Positions 16,403-25,822 of a stretch of 64,000 nucleotides of DNA are shown here, one piece after another (position 1 is the first letter of the stretch; every line of letters starts with the position of its first letter). Both the position numbers and the translations under genes were made by a program. Below the pieces are notes generated by a model, which made no database searches, was not told the DNA's origin, and saw nothing but the letters and a program-made list of their open reading frames with translations. This DNA is from Chryseobacterium sp. HSC-36S06 (GTDB lineage Bacteria; Bacteroidota; Bacteroidia; Flavobacteriales; Weeksellaceae), in assembly GCF_024171485.1 (NCBI RefSeq), contig NZ_JALJZX010000001.1:1100320-1164319 (forward strand). Reading direction: 5' to 3'.

Positions 16403-19143
16403 TGAGAAACTATACTAAAGTTTTGAAAATTGCTCCGGCTTTCTTATTGGCAGGAACAATGTTACACGCACAGACAACCGATACTGTTAGGACTGCCGAG
16501 ATTGAGCAGGTCGTACTTATCGGGTACGGTACACAGAAGAAAGAAGACCTTACCGGTTCTATTTCATCACTTACCGCGAAAGACTTCAACGTGGGCTCCA
16601 CATCGGCAGACCAGCTGATCCAGGGTAAAGCTGCAGGTGTAACCATCACCGGTAACGGCGGAAATCCGGGCGCAGGATCTACGATCAGAATTAGAGGAGG
16701 CGCATCTCTTACCGCAAGTAATGATCCTTTGATTGTTATTGACGGTATCCCGATGGACTACTCAGGAATTTCTGGTGCAGCAAACGCTTTAGCACTTATT
16801 AACCCTAATGACATTGAGTCTTTCAGTATCCTTAAAGATGCATCTTCGGCCGCGATTTATGGTAACAGAGCTTCAAACGGGGTAATTCTTATTACTACCA
16901 AAAAAGGTTCATCAGGACGGCTTAAGGTAGATTTCTCCACAATGGCATCGGTTTCCACCCGCATGGGCGACCAGAAAGTGCTTGGTGCAGATGCATTCCG
17001 CGAGTATGTGCGGGCCAATGCAACCCAGCAGAAGTATATTGATATGTTAGGAACTGCCAATACAAACTGGCAGGATAAGATTTATCAGGATGCGTGGGGT
17101 ACAGATAATAACGTGGCGATTTCCGGAGGTATCAAAGGACTTCCTTACCGTTTGTCTTTAGGATATAACGAGCAGAACGGTTTGGTGAAAACCAACGAAT
17201 TCAGAAGAACTTCGGTAGGTTTAAATTTAACTCCAAAACTTTTCGACAGACATCTTTCGATCAATGCGAACCTTAAAGGGTCAATGACTGAAAACCGCTT
17301 CAACGCAGGTGTTATCGGGGCGACTCAACTGATGGATCCTACCAAGCCAGTGTACGATTATTCAGCACAGGGCAGCCAGGTAGGTAATTTCTACGAATGG
17401 TTTTTACCGAATGGTGAACTTAACGTGAATGCTACCGCTAATCCATTGGCATCACTTGAAGCAAGAAGAGATGTATCTACAGTTTTACGTGGTATTGCAA
17501 GTTTACAGTTAGATTATAAATTGCATTTTCTCCCTGACCTTCATTTTAATGTGAACGCAGGATATGATTATCAGGAAGGCACCGGCGCCGTAACCGAATA
17601 TTCAGGTTACCGTTCAACTTTCTTCAATTTAGGTACACGCAGAGATTACAAGCAGGAAAAAACCAACCAACTTCTTGAGACTTTCCTCAATTATGTAAAG
17701 ACTATAGAAGCTGTAAATACTAAAGTTGATTTAGTGGCGGGTTACTCTTATCAGAAATTTAATAATCAGCTGCCGGGCGCATTCACTTATAATGGCGATC
17801 CAAGCTATAACGCGACTGAGCCGTCCAGAGATTTCGAAGAGAATCTTGTGTTGCTGAGTTTCTACGGTAGAGGTATCTTCACCATTGCAGATAAATATAT
17901 TTTGAACGGATCCGTTCGTAGAGACGGTTCTTCAAGATTTTACAATGGAGTTGATTTAACCAATAACTGGGGAACTTTCTACGCTGCTTCAGGAGCCTGG
18001 AAAATTATTGATGAAGATTTCCTTAAAGATTCAACCGTGTTTTCTGATCTTAAACTGCGTGCAGGTTGGGGTGAAACCGGCCAGCAGGAAGTTGGAGGCT
18101 ATTACAACTCCTTCGCTTCCTATAATGTCTCTGATGCTACTGCTCAATACGGTTTCGGCGATCAGTTTTATCTGATGTACAGACCAACACAGTATAACGA
18201 TAAATTAACCTGGGAAACTACCGAAACAATCAATGCAGGTCTTGATTTTGGTTTCTTAAACAACAGAATTACGGGTTCGGTAGATTGGTTCAAGAAGTAT
18301 ACAAGTCAGTTACAGGCAAGAGTTTCTGTTCCTGCAGGTGAATTCAGCAACACCAATATCAAGAACATCGGTCAGATGGAAACAGATGGTGTTGAATTCC
18401 AAATCAACGTTAACCCTGTGAAAACAGAGGACTTCAACTGGGATTTCAGCTTTAATGCTGCGCACTACAATCCTAAAATTACGCAGTTAGATGATGTGGC
18501 CGACGGTTATATCATCCCAACCGGTGGTATTTCGGGAGGTATTGGTAACACCGTGCAGGCTCATATGGAATATCAGACGCCTTACAGTTTCCTTGTTTAT
18601 CAGCAGGTTTACGACAGCGCCGGCAAACCGATGGAAGGCGTTTATGTAGACAGAAACGGTGATGGCGCAATAACCGAATTGGATAAATATCTGTATAAAT
18701 CTACCACGCCGGATGCTACTTTTGGTTTCTCAACCCGACTTAATTACAAAAACTGGGATTTCTCCACTTCACTTCGTGCAGTTTTAGGTAATTACGTGTA
18801 CAACAACTTCGCTTCACAGTCAAATGTTCAGAGTATCGCAACAAACGATTATCTGCAGAACATTTCTAGCGTTGCCGCAAGTTATGGTTTCAAAAACGTT
18901 CAGTACTGGAGTGATATTTTTGTTGAAGATGCTTCGTTCTTAAGAATGGACAACCTTTCACTAGGATACAACTTCGGAGATATTTTCGGTACCAGCAGTA
19001 ATCTTAGGGTTTACGGTATGGCGCAGAATGTATTTGTAATCACAGATTATTCAGGTGTGGATCCGGAAATCTTTGGAAATATCGATAATGGGTTTTACCA
19101 ACGGCCTAAAGTGTATTCATTAGGGCTAAACTTTAAATTTTAA
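16402..19143 (+). CDS. susC: SusC-type TonB-dependent outer-membrane receptor for maltodextrins
   Basis: Outer-membrane transporter that with SusD imports malto-oligosaccharides using TonB energy. 913 residues: signal peptide (KIAPAFLLAGTMLHAQ), a TonB-box/plug entry IEQVVLIGYGTQKKEDLTG, plug with LIVIDGIPMD and IYGNRASNGVILITTKKG, then a 22-strand barrel ending in LNFKF. It lacks the roughly 80-residue carboxypeptidase-regulatory-like domain that many SusC proteins carry between signal peptide and TonB box. The listed start is GTG at 16402; because the -7 box overlaps that codon, the TTG at 16423 (giving M-KIAPAFLLAG...) is a credible true start. Thirteen bases separate it from susD. Confidence 0.92.
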   Translation: MRNYTKVLKIAPAFLLAGTMLHAQTTDTVRTAEIEQVVLIGYGTQKKEDLTGSISSLTAKDFNVGSTSADQLIQGKAAGVTITGNGGNPGAGSTIRIRGGASLTASNDPLIVIDGIPMDYSGISGAANALALINPNDIESFSILKDASSAAIYGNRASNGVILITTKKGSSGRLKVDFSTMASVSTRMGDQKVLGADAFREYVRANATQQKYIDMLGTANTNWQDKIYQDAWGTDNNVAISGGIKGLPYRLSLGYNEQNGLVKTNEFRRTSVGLNLTPKLFDRHLSINANLKGSMTENRFNAGVIGATQLMDPTKPVYDYSAQGSQVGNFYEWFLPNGELNVNATANPLASLEARRDVSTVLRGIASLQLDYKLHFLPDLHFNVNAGYDYQEGTGAVTEYSGYRSTFFNLGTRRDYKQEKTNQLLETFLNYVKTIEAVNTKVDLVAGYSYQKFNNQLPGAFTYNGDPSYNATEPSRDFEENLVLLSFYGRGIFTIADKYILNGSVRRDGSSRFYNGVDLTNNWGTFYAASGAWKIIDEDFLKDSTVFSDLKLRAGWGETGQQEVGGYYNSFASYNVSDATAQYGFGDQFYLMYRPTQYNDKLTWETTETINAGLDFGFLNNRITGSVDWFKKYTSQLQARVSVPAGEFSNTNIKNIGQMETDGVEFQINVNPVKTEDFNWDFSFNAAHYNPKITQLDDVADGYIIPTGGISGGIGNTVQAHMEYQTPYSFLVYQQVYDSAGKPMEGVYVDRNGDGAITELDKYLYKSTTPDATFGFSTRLNYKNWDFSTSLRAVLGNYVYNNFASQSNVQSIATNDYLQNISSVAASYGFKNVQYWSDIFVEDASFLRMDNLSLGYNFGDIFGTSSNLRVYGMAQNVFVITDYSGVDPEIFGNIDNGFYQRPKVYSLGLNFKF

Positions 19144-19155
19144 TAATTTACAAAA

Positions 19156-20718
19156 ATGAAAAATTTCAGAATAACAAGAAATACCATTGCAGCAGCATTG
19201 CTGGGGCTTACACTTACCGTGTCTTCCTGCGTTGATGATCTGCGACAGGAGCCGGTGACGGAGATCACGGCTGCGAGTTTATATAAGGATTTTGGCAATT
19301 ATAAAAACCTTTTGGCAAAACTTTACGGAGGTTTGGCAGTAGGAGGCCAGTCCGGAGGTGACGGTAACGGAGATATCGCAGGAATTGACGGTGGTTTCTC
19401 TATCTACACTCGTCTGCTTTACACCATGCAGGTTGTAACAACGGACGAGGCTGTAATTGGCTGGAATGACGGTTCGCTGCACGAATTCCACAAAATGATC
19501 TGGACGCCTGCGAATGAATTCAGCAACGCGATGTATTACAGACTTTACACAGAGATCGCTTATTGCAACGAGTTCATCAAGAATACAACTGACGAGAAGT
19601 TGGGCGAAAACGGAATTACAGGTGAAAACCTTAACGAGGCAAAGGCAATGCGTGCCGAAGCTAAATTCCTAAGAGCACAGGCTTATTATCATCTGTTAGA
19701 TTTATACGGAAACGTACCTTTTGTTGACGAAACTACTTTCGGAACCGTTCCTAAGCAAATTAAACGTGCGGAATTATTCACGTACGTAGAAGATCAGCTT
19801 AAAGAATCTGAAGCAGAACTGAAAGCTCCAAAAGCTAACGATTACGGCAGATTGGATAAAGCTGCAGCCTGGAGTTTAATGGCGAGGTTATATCTTAACG
19901 CGAAAGTGTACAACGGAACTGAAAGATATGCTGACGTAATTGCAAACTGCGAGAAAGTAATCAGTGCCGGATATTCGATCAATCCTTCTTACGCGAACCT
20001 TTTCCTTGCGGATAACCACGTGAACAACCCTGAAAATATTTTCTCAGTGGTTTATGATGGGCAGAGAACGCAGACCAATGGCGGAACCACTTTCCTTGTT
20101 CACGCTGCAATCGGCGGAACGATGAATGCCGCAGATTTCGGTGTTAACGGTGGTTGGGGCGGTCTCCGTACAACCAAAGCGTTTGTTAATAAATTTGAAG
20201 CGAGCGATAACAGAGGCCGTTTCCATACAGATGGGCAGACTTTAGAAATTAACGATCTGGGTAACTTTAATGATGGTTACGCTTTCATCAAATATAAAAA
20301 CCTGAAGAGCAACGGTACACCGGGGATCCACGACAATTGGGTGGAAACAGATTTGCCGCTTTACAGACTTGCAGATATCTATCTGATGTATGCTGAAGCT
20401 ACGCTTAGAGGTGGTGGCGGCAACACAGCAACAGCTATCGGTTATGTGAACGCACTGCGTACCAGAGCAAATGCATCAACGATCTCTACGATAAACCTTG
20501 ATTTTATCTTAGACGAAAGAGCGCGTGAGCTTTCCTGGGAACTTACCCGCCGTACAGACCTTATCCGTTTCGGCAAGTTCACATCTTCAGCTTATTTGTG
20601 GCCTTGGAAGGGCAATGCAAAAGACGGAATTGCAGTTGCAGAATACCGTAACCTGTTCCCAATCCCTACTAACGATTTGGTTGTAAACCCGAATCTTGTA
20701 CAAAACCCAGGATATTAA
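19156..20718 (+). CDS. susD: SusD/RagB-family starch-binding lipoprotein
   Basis: Surface lipoprotein that forms the lid of SusC and captures glycan. 520 residues; lipobox VSSC near residue 25; the SusD TPR signature MRAEAKFLRAQAYYHLLDLYGNVPF near 175-200; RLDKAAAWSLMARLYLNAKVY; and the C-terminal NALRTRANAST ... ILDERARELSWELTRRTDLIRFGKF. All are standard for the family. Directly follows susC in the same operon. Confidence 0.95.
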   Translation: MKNFRITRNTIAAALLGLTLTVSSCVDDLRQEPVTEITAASLYKDFGNYKNLLAKLYGGLAVGGQSGGDGNGDIAGIDGGFSIYTRLLYTMQVVTTDEAVIGWNDGSLHEFHKMIWTPANEFSNAMYYRLYTEIAYCNEFIKNTTDEKLGENGITGENLNEAKAMRAEAKFLRAQAYYHLLDLYGNVPFVDETTFGTVPKQIKRAELFTYVEDQLKESEAELKAPKANDYGRLDKAAAWSLMARLYLNAKVYNGTERYADVIANCEKVISAGYSINPSYANLFLADNHVNNPENIFSVVYDGQRTQTNGGTTFLVHAAIGGTMNAADFGVNGGWGGLRTTKAFVNKFEASDNRGRFHTDGQTLEINDLGNFNDGYAFIKYKNLKSNGTPGIHDNWVETDLPLYRLADIYLMYAEATLRGGGGNTATAIGYVNALRTRANASTISTINLDFILDERARELSWELTRRTDLIRFGKFTSSAYLWPWKGNAKDGIAVAEYRNLFPIPTNDLVVNPNLVQNPGY

Positions 20719-20737
20719 TTATTTAATTTAACAGAAA

Positions 20738-21829
20738 ATGAAAAATAATATTTTTAAACACTTATTCCTGGCGATGGCTGTGATGGTAGGTCTTGCTTCG
20801 TGCGAGGACCGCGACATCATCACCATTAATCCAGAAGCGCCGGCAATACTGATGGATTTGTCTACTGAAAGTTTAGTTTTAGACTCTAACTTTCCAGCCA
20901 ATCCAGCGCTGACTGTAATTTGGGATCCGGCAACTTTCGACGTTCCTGTTGAAACGAAATACCGTGTGGAGATCAGTGCTACCGAAAAGTTTGATGTTGC
21001 TGAAGTTTTAGCTTCCACAACGCGTTCTCAGACTTACGTATCATTCACCACTGCAGAAATGAACACAGCCGCTAAAAAAATCGGTTTTGTGCCGGGTACA
21101 TCGCAGAAAATGTTCCTTAGGGTCATTTCATTCATCGGAACTGATGCTTTAATGGACGTTTCTAATGTTACAAGCCTTATGATCACACCATATGCAGCAG
21201 CACCAATCTACAACTATACCGACCTGTTTCTTGTAGGAGATGCTACCGCAGCCGGCTGGGATAACCTTGCGACTAACAAAAACCTGCTTCCGTTACTGAA
21301 AAGCAGCGAAGCCGGTAAGTACAGTTTCACAGGATTCTTTAAAGCTGGCGGTTTCAAAATGATCGCAGTGAAAGGATCGTGGGATGCACAGTATGGTTTA
21401 GGTTCTGCAACCGGAATGCTTAGCTCAGATGGCGGTTCGGGTAACATCCCTATAGCTGCTGAGGGCTACTATACGCTTACGATTGATACAGCCGGACTTA
21501 CTTACACACTTGCTCCTGCAACGGTTCCTGCTGCTACGTATGCCAACGTATCCATTATTGGTAATGTAAACGGAAATTGGGATACAGATACACAGTTGAC
21601 ACAGTCGACATTTGATCCACATGTATGGACAGCTTTCTCTGTTAGTTTAAATGCGGGTGAGTTCAAATTCAGAGCAAACAATGCATGGGATACGAGCTGG
21701 GGAACCAATTCGGAGTTTTTCGGAACAGCTACGATTAACGGCGCAAATATTCCTTTATCAGCAGAATGGACTTATGATGTTTATTTCAATGATGCTACGG
21801 GAGATTATACATTAATTCCGGTAAAATAA
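20738..21829 (+). CDS. susE: SusE-like surface starch-binding lipoprotein
   Basis: 363 residues. Lipobox GLASC at about 17-21; an N-terminal SusE immunoglobulin-like domain (LVLDSNFPANPALTVIWDPATF ... YRVEISATEKF) and two tandem C-terminal carbohydrate-binding modules, each starting with a strand like YTDLFLVGDATAAGWDN or YANVSIIGNVNGNWDTDTQL and ending in YTLAPA or YTLIPVK. In the Bacteroides Sus system such modules hold starch at the cell surface. The tryptophans in GWDN and NGNWD would be the sugar-stacking residues by analogy. Confidence 0.88.
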   Translation: MKNNIFKHLFLAMAVMVGLASCEDRDIITINPEAPAILMDLSTESLVLDSNFPANPALTVIWDPATFDVPVETKYRVEISATEKFDVAEVLASTTRSQTYVSFTTAEMNTAAKKIGFVPGTSQKMFLRVISFIGTDALMDVSNVTSLMITPYAAAPIYNYTDLFLVGDATAAGWDNLATNKNLLPLLKSSEAGKYSFTGFFKAGGFKMIAVKGSWDAQYGLGSATGMLSSDGGSGNIPIAAEGYYTLTIDTAGLTYTLAPATVPAATYANVSIIGNVNGNWDTDTQLTQSTFDPHVWTAFSVSLNAGEFKFRANNAWDTSWGTNSEFFGTATINGANIPLSAEWTYDVYFNDATGDYTLIPVK

Positions 21830-21855
21830 TAATTCACAATTATTAATTAAATCTT

Positions 21856-23286
21856 ATGAAAAATATATTTAAAACAATAATGGTATTAGTTTTACCATTG
21901 CTTTTAATCACCGCTTGTAGAGAAGATGCAGACCGAAATTGGACTACTCCCGAAGCATCGTTTAAGTTACACGATACTACCTTGGGCGCCACAGTATTAT
22001 ATCCATCTATGGAGAATAATCCTTACATCCTTACGTGGGATAAAGTGGCGGGAGCGTCTTCCTATTCAGTTGTGGTTTCTTCAACTGAAGACTTTGCTAC
22101 GAAAGCAGTTTTGGGTGCATCTCCCACAAACACACTTATCTCGTCAATAGGAGAGTTGAATACAGCGATGTTGCAGGCAGGTATCAGCCCGTATGCTCCA
22201 TCAAAAGTATATGTAAGAGTGGAGAACGGAAGTGCAGTGTCAAATACCATTTCATTCACTGTAACTCCTTATCCGGTTGATAAACCCGTGATTACTAAAC
22301 CAACTGCCGGCCAGTCTATCGTTTTAGATGCAGCGAACCCGTTAGTAACTGCGGCTACAGTAATGTGGACCGACTATTCTTACGGTACGGATGTGAATTA
22401 TAACGTAGAAATTGCGCCGAAAGGCTCATCTACTTTTTCTGCTGCCGGATCCACTGTAAATACTAAAGAATTAGCTTGGAGTAATTTTACTCTTAATGAT
22501 GTGGCTTTAAAAGCAGGATTGCCGGTAGGTGTATCTTCGGAAGTGGATGTTCGTGTTACAGCTACTACAACCTCTACTGGTGGTACAATTACTAAAGTTT
22601 CAGACATTGTAACCTTCAAAGTAACTCCGTATCAACCTGCTTATGTAAACTTTTACTTAGTAGGCGGCGGTACTGCTGTAGGCTGGAATGCTGGTGGAGC
22701 GCAACTCCTGAAAAACACCAATGAGGTTTCAGAGATTTATACCTACCTTGAACAGAACGGAGAATTCAGATTCTTGGGTCAGCAAGATTGGGGACCAATT
22801 AATTATAGTTTAAATGCGGATGGAATCAATGATTCTTTCAAGTATTTCAACACTTGGTCTAGCAATTTGGAACCTTCAGGCAACGAAAACATGAAGTTTA
22901 CCGGGAACTCAGGAATGTATAAAATTACCATCAATCAAAACTCAAGAGACATCACTGTTACGCCATCATCAGTACCTACTTTGCCAACCAATGTTTATTT
23001 GGTAGGTTCAATTCAGGGATGGAATGCCGGTGCAGCGATCGAAATGACTCAGGTTGGCGATGGTGTTTTTGAGCACACAATTGTAATTCCGGATGGTGCT
23101 GAATTCAAATTCCTTGGTCAGCAGGACTGGTCTGGGATGGAGTGGGGAAATATCCATACTGGTGGAAACTCTGGTTTCTTAGGACCGAATGGTGACAATA
23201 ACAACATCCAATACAATGGAGGTGGAAATACCTATGTGATTACCGCTAACATAAAACTGGGAATTTATAAAGTTACCCCTCAATAA
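21856..23286 (+). CDS. SusF/SusE-like surface starch-binding lipoprotein
   Basis: 476 residues. Lipobox LLITAC; two SusE-type immunoglobulin-like domains (SMENNPYILTWDKVAGASSYSV, then DAANPLVTAATVMWTDYSYG); two carbohydrate-binding modules (YVNFYLVGGGTAVGWN ... and NVYLVGSIQGWNAGAAIEM ...), each with FRFLGQQDWG or FKFLGQQDWSG. The two modules are clearly repeats of each other, sharing the FLGQQDW core. Paralogous to the preceding gene and in the same operon; ends at a strong terminator. Confidence 0.87.
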   Translation: MKNIFKTIMVLVLPLLLITACREDADRNWTTPEASFKLHDTTLGATVLYPSMENNPYILTWDKVAGASSYSVVVSSTEDFATKAVLGASPTNTLISSIGELNTAMLQAGISPYAPSKVYVRVENGSAVSNTISFTVTPYPVDKPVITKPTAGQSIVLDAANPLVTAATVMWTDYSYGTDVNYNVEIAPKGSSTFSAAGSTVNTKELAWSNFTLNDVALKAGLPVGVSSEVDVRVTATTTSTGGTITKVSDIVTFKVTPYQPAYVNFYLVGGGTAVGWNAGGAQLLKNTNEVSEIYTYLEQNGEFRFLGQQDWGPINYSLNADGINDSFKYFNTWSSNLEPSGNENMKFTGNSGMYKITINQNSRDITVTPSSVPTLPTNVYLVGSIQGWNAGAAIEMTQVGDGVFEHTIVIPDGAEFKFLGQQDWSGMEWGNIHTGGNSGFLGPNGDNNNIQYNGGGNTYVITANIKLGIYKVTPQ

Positions 23287-23312
23287 ATTTAATTCCCCGG
23301 AATTTTTAAAAA

Positions 23313-23343
23313 AACTGTTGCTTTTTAGCAGCAGTTTTTTTGT
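23313..23343 (+). terminator. Terminator closing the susCDE(F) operon
   Basis: AACTGTTGC (23313-23321) pairs with GCAGCAGTT (23328-23336), one G-U, followed by a T-run. Confidence 0.8.
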
Positions 23344-23422
23344 TTTTAAAGGTCAATTGATTGCTCAAAAAGTTGGTTATTACTATCATTTTCTCTAAAT
23401 TTATTGATTCGAAAATTATCGT

Positions 23423-25579
23423 ATGAAAAACATAAAAATATCTGCGCTTTTCCTGTTGATGGGAAGTTTCGCGCTTAACGCACAGTCTCTGAAATCTCCT
23501 GACGGTAAATTTGAAATGAATTTTCAGCTGAAAAGCGGAGTTCCGTTTTACAATCTGAAATATAAGGGAAAAACCGTTGTTGAAGATTCGAAATTGGGGT
23601 TGAGACTTTTAAGAGATGGCGACATTCAGTTTGCTTCCGAAATCGAAAATAAGGACCAGAAAGGAAAAAACCTCGACAGTGGTTTTACGAAAACCGGCGA
23701 AAAATTCGATTCCAAAAACGAATCCTGGGATCCGATTATGGGTGAGAAAAAATCCTACATCAATCATTATAACGAACTGGCTGTAACTTTAAATCAGGAT
23801 GCAAACGACCGACATATTATCCTTAAATTCAGGTTGTTTAATGATGGGTTAGGTTTCAGATATGAATTTCCCGAGCAGAAAAATCTCAATTATTTCATCA
23901 TCAAAGAAGAAGATTCCGAAATCGATCTTCCAACCGATATGAAAGCCTGGTGGCTAGCGGGCGATTACGATTCTCAGGAATATCAGACTCAAACCTCAAA
24001 TCTTTCCGAAATTCCGGCAAAATGGCCCACTTCGTACGACGGAAACGCTTCGCAGACTTTAATTAAAAATGCAGTTCAGACGCCTTTAATGCTGAAAAAA
24101 GAAGGCAAAGATCAGCTTTATGTGAATATTGCGGAGGCTGCTGTTATCAATTATCCGGCTTCAAATTTAGAACTTGATGCAGAAAATTTTAAATTCAAAA
24201 CACATTTAACACCGGATGGACAGGGCGCGAAAGGGTATATCCAGACGCCCGCGGTTTCGCCTTGGAGAACCATTATCGTTTCGCCAAAAGCGGAAGAGGT
24301 TTTAGATTCGAAAATGATTTTCAATCTGAACGAACCTACGCAGTACACGGACACTTCTTACATCAAGCCCACGAAATACATGGGTGTTTGGTGGGAAATG
24401 ATCATAGGAAAATCGAACTGGTCGTATTCAACCGCTAATAATGTTCACATCGGGAAAACTGATTTTTCTAAACTGACGCCGAACGGAAAACACGCAGCAA
24501 ATAACACCAAAGTCAAAGAGTACATCGATTTCGCTTCAGCACACGGTTTCGACGCATTGCTCATCGAAGGCTGGAACACAGGCTGGGAAGACTGGTTCGG
24601 CCACAGCAAAGAATTTGTTTTCGATTTCATCACGCCTTATCCGGATTTCGACATTAAAATGCTGAACGAATACGCGCATTCAAAAGGAATGAAACTCATG
24701 ATGCACCACGAAACTTCCGGCTCGGCCACCAACTACGAAAGATGGGCCGACAAAGCTTTCCAGCTGATGAACAAATACGATTATCCGTCTGTGAAAACCG
24801 GTTATGTTGGGAATATTATTCCCCGTGGCGAACATCATTACTCACAGTGGACGATTAACCATTATTTAAGAATCGCAGAGAAGGCCAACGAGTATAAAAT
24901 CATGGTCAATTCTCACGAATCTGTTCGTCCTACAGGTTTAAGCAGAACCTATCCGAACTGGATCGCCGCTGAAGCCGCGCGTGGAACAGAATTCGAAGCA
25001 TTTGGCGGAAATAATCCGGATCATCAGACCATTCTTCCGTTCACCAGATTTATGGGCGGCCCTATGGATTACACGCCGGGAATCTTCCAGACCAAACTCG
25101 ATTATTATTTCCCCGGCGACACAAGATTCGTGAAAACCACGTTGGTAAAGCAAATGGCACTGTATGTAGTGATGTATTCTCCGCTCCAGATGGCGGCAGA
25201 TTTGCCTGAAAATTACGCGAAACATTTAGATGCGTTCCAGTTCATCAAGGACGTTGCGGTAGATTGGGATGATACCAAAATTCTTTCAGCAGAACCTGGC
25301 GATTATATCCACACAGCCAGAAAAGCAAAAGGCAAAGATGAGTGGTATGTAGGCGGAATTACCGATGAAAACGCAAGAAATTACACCGTAGATTTCTCCT
25401 TCCTGCCAAAAGGTAAGAAGTACGAAGCCACTGTATATGCCGATGGCGACGATGCAGATTACATCAACAATCCGCAATCGTATAAGATTTACAAAAAGAC
25501 GGTTACTAGCAAATCGAAATTGCCTATGAAACTCGCTAGAAGTGGCGGTTATGCGATTTCAGTGAAGCCTGTAAAATAA
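23423..25579 (+). CDS. GH97 alpha-glucosidase (SusB-like)
   Basis: 718 residues, full family length. Signal peptide ending ALNAQ; N-terminal beta-sandwich (SLKSPDGKFEMNFQLKSGVPFY); central (beta/alpha)8 barrel with YMGVWWEMIIGKSNW, ALLIEGWNTGWEDW, KLMMHHETSGSATNYE, VNSHESVRPTGLSRTYPN and ARGTEFEAFGGN, which supply the glutamates expected for an inverting GH97 enzyme and its calcium site; C-terminal beta domain. Periplasmic enzyme releasing glucose from maltodextrins brought in by SusC. A candidate but imperfect promoter (TTG at 23373, TAAATTTA at 23396) precedes it. Confidence 0.93.
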   Translation: MKNIKISALFLLMGSFALNAQSLKSPDGKFEMNFQLKSGVPFYNLKYKGKTVVEDSKLGLRLLRDGDIQFASEIENKDQKGKNLDSGFTKTGEKFDSKNESWDPIMGEKKSYINHYNELAVTLNQDANDRHIILKFRLFNDGLGFRYEFPEQKNLNYFIIKEEDSEIDLPTDMKAWWLAGDYDSQEYQTQTSNLSEIPAKWPTSYDGNASQTLIKNAVQTPLMLKKEGKDQLYVNIAEAAVINYPASNLELDAENFKFKTHLTPDGQGAKGYIQTPAVSPWRTIIVSPKAEEVLDSKMIFNLNEPTQYTDTSYIKPTKYMGVWWEMIIGKSNWSYSTANNVHIGKTDFSKLTPNGKHAANNTKVKEYIDFASAHGFDALLIEGWNTGWEDWFGHSKEFVFDFITPYPDFDIKMLNEYAHSKGMKLMMHHETSGSATNYERWADKAFQLMNKYDYPSVKTGYVGNIIPRGEHHYSQWTINHYLRIAEKANEYKIMVNSHESVRPTGLSRTYPNWIAAEAARGTEFEAFGGNNPDHQTILPFTRFMGGPMDYTPGIFQTKLDYYFPGDTRFVKTTLVKQMALYVVMYSPLQMAADLPENYAKHLDAFQFIKDVAVDWDDTKILSAEPGDYIHTARKAKGKDEWYVGGITDENARNYTVDFSFLPKGKKYEATVYADGDDADYINNPQSYKIYKKTVTSKSKLPMKLARSGGYAISVKPVK

Positions 25580-25586
25580 TTTTAGG

Positions 25587-25617
25587 GGCTTTTTGACAGT
25601 GTCAAAAAGCCTTTTTT
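25587..25617 (+). terminator. Terminator after the GH97 gene
   Basis: A 12-base perfect inverted repeat (GGCTTTTTGACA, 25587-25598, and its complement, 25600-25611) followed by six T. Confidence 0.85.
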
Positions 25618-25632
25618 ATTTTTTTATTTGAA

Positions 25633-25720
25633 GCTTTATCCCGCTGTCCGCTGTATCTTTTTTGGTGATTTCGCTCCCGCGAAAATCACCAAAAAAGGAT
25701 GCCGCTTCCATCGGGGCTAG
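25633..25720. repeat. Dispersed hairpin element, copy 1
   Basis: 88 bp of non-coding sequence. Outer arms shared with copy 2 (37460-37553): the left arm has TCCCGCT-TCCG and ATCTTTT, the right arm AAAAGGAT and ends ATCGGGGCTAG. Between them is a long hairpin: 25657-25674 pairs with 25679-25697 (18 bp, one bulged A, loop TCCC). The core sequence (built on TTGGTGATTTCGC) has nothing in common with that of copy 2 apart from the outermost bases. Sits just past the GH97 terminator. Confidence 0.8.
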
Positions 25721-25738
25721 TTACAAAATACTGGAAAT

Positions 25739-25803
25739 TGGCGCTCGCTTCGCTCGCGCCATCAAAATTTTACCTTGTCAAGGTTTTAAATCTTGTCAAG
25801 GTT
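25739..25803. repeat. Hairpin plus two CTTGTCAAGGTT palindromes before the GH13 gene
   Basis: TGGCGC...GCGCCA (25739-25744, 25756-25761) encloses an 11-nt loop. It is followed by ACCTTGTCAAGGTT (25772-25785), whose core CCTTG-T-CAAGG is a perfect palindrome, and by a second copy CTTGTCAAGGTT at 25792-25803, 18 bp on. They end 19 bp before the GH13 start codon. Confidence 0.7.
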
Positions 25804-25822
25804 CTTTCTAAAACTAATTATT

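Noticed and set aside
23396..23403. Consensus promoter for the GH97 gene
   Set aside because: TAAATTTA differs from TAnnTTTG at the last base; mentioned only as a weak candidate within the gene entry.
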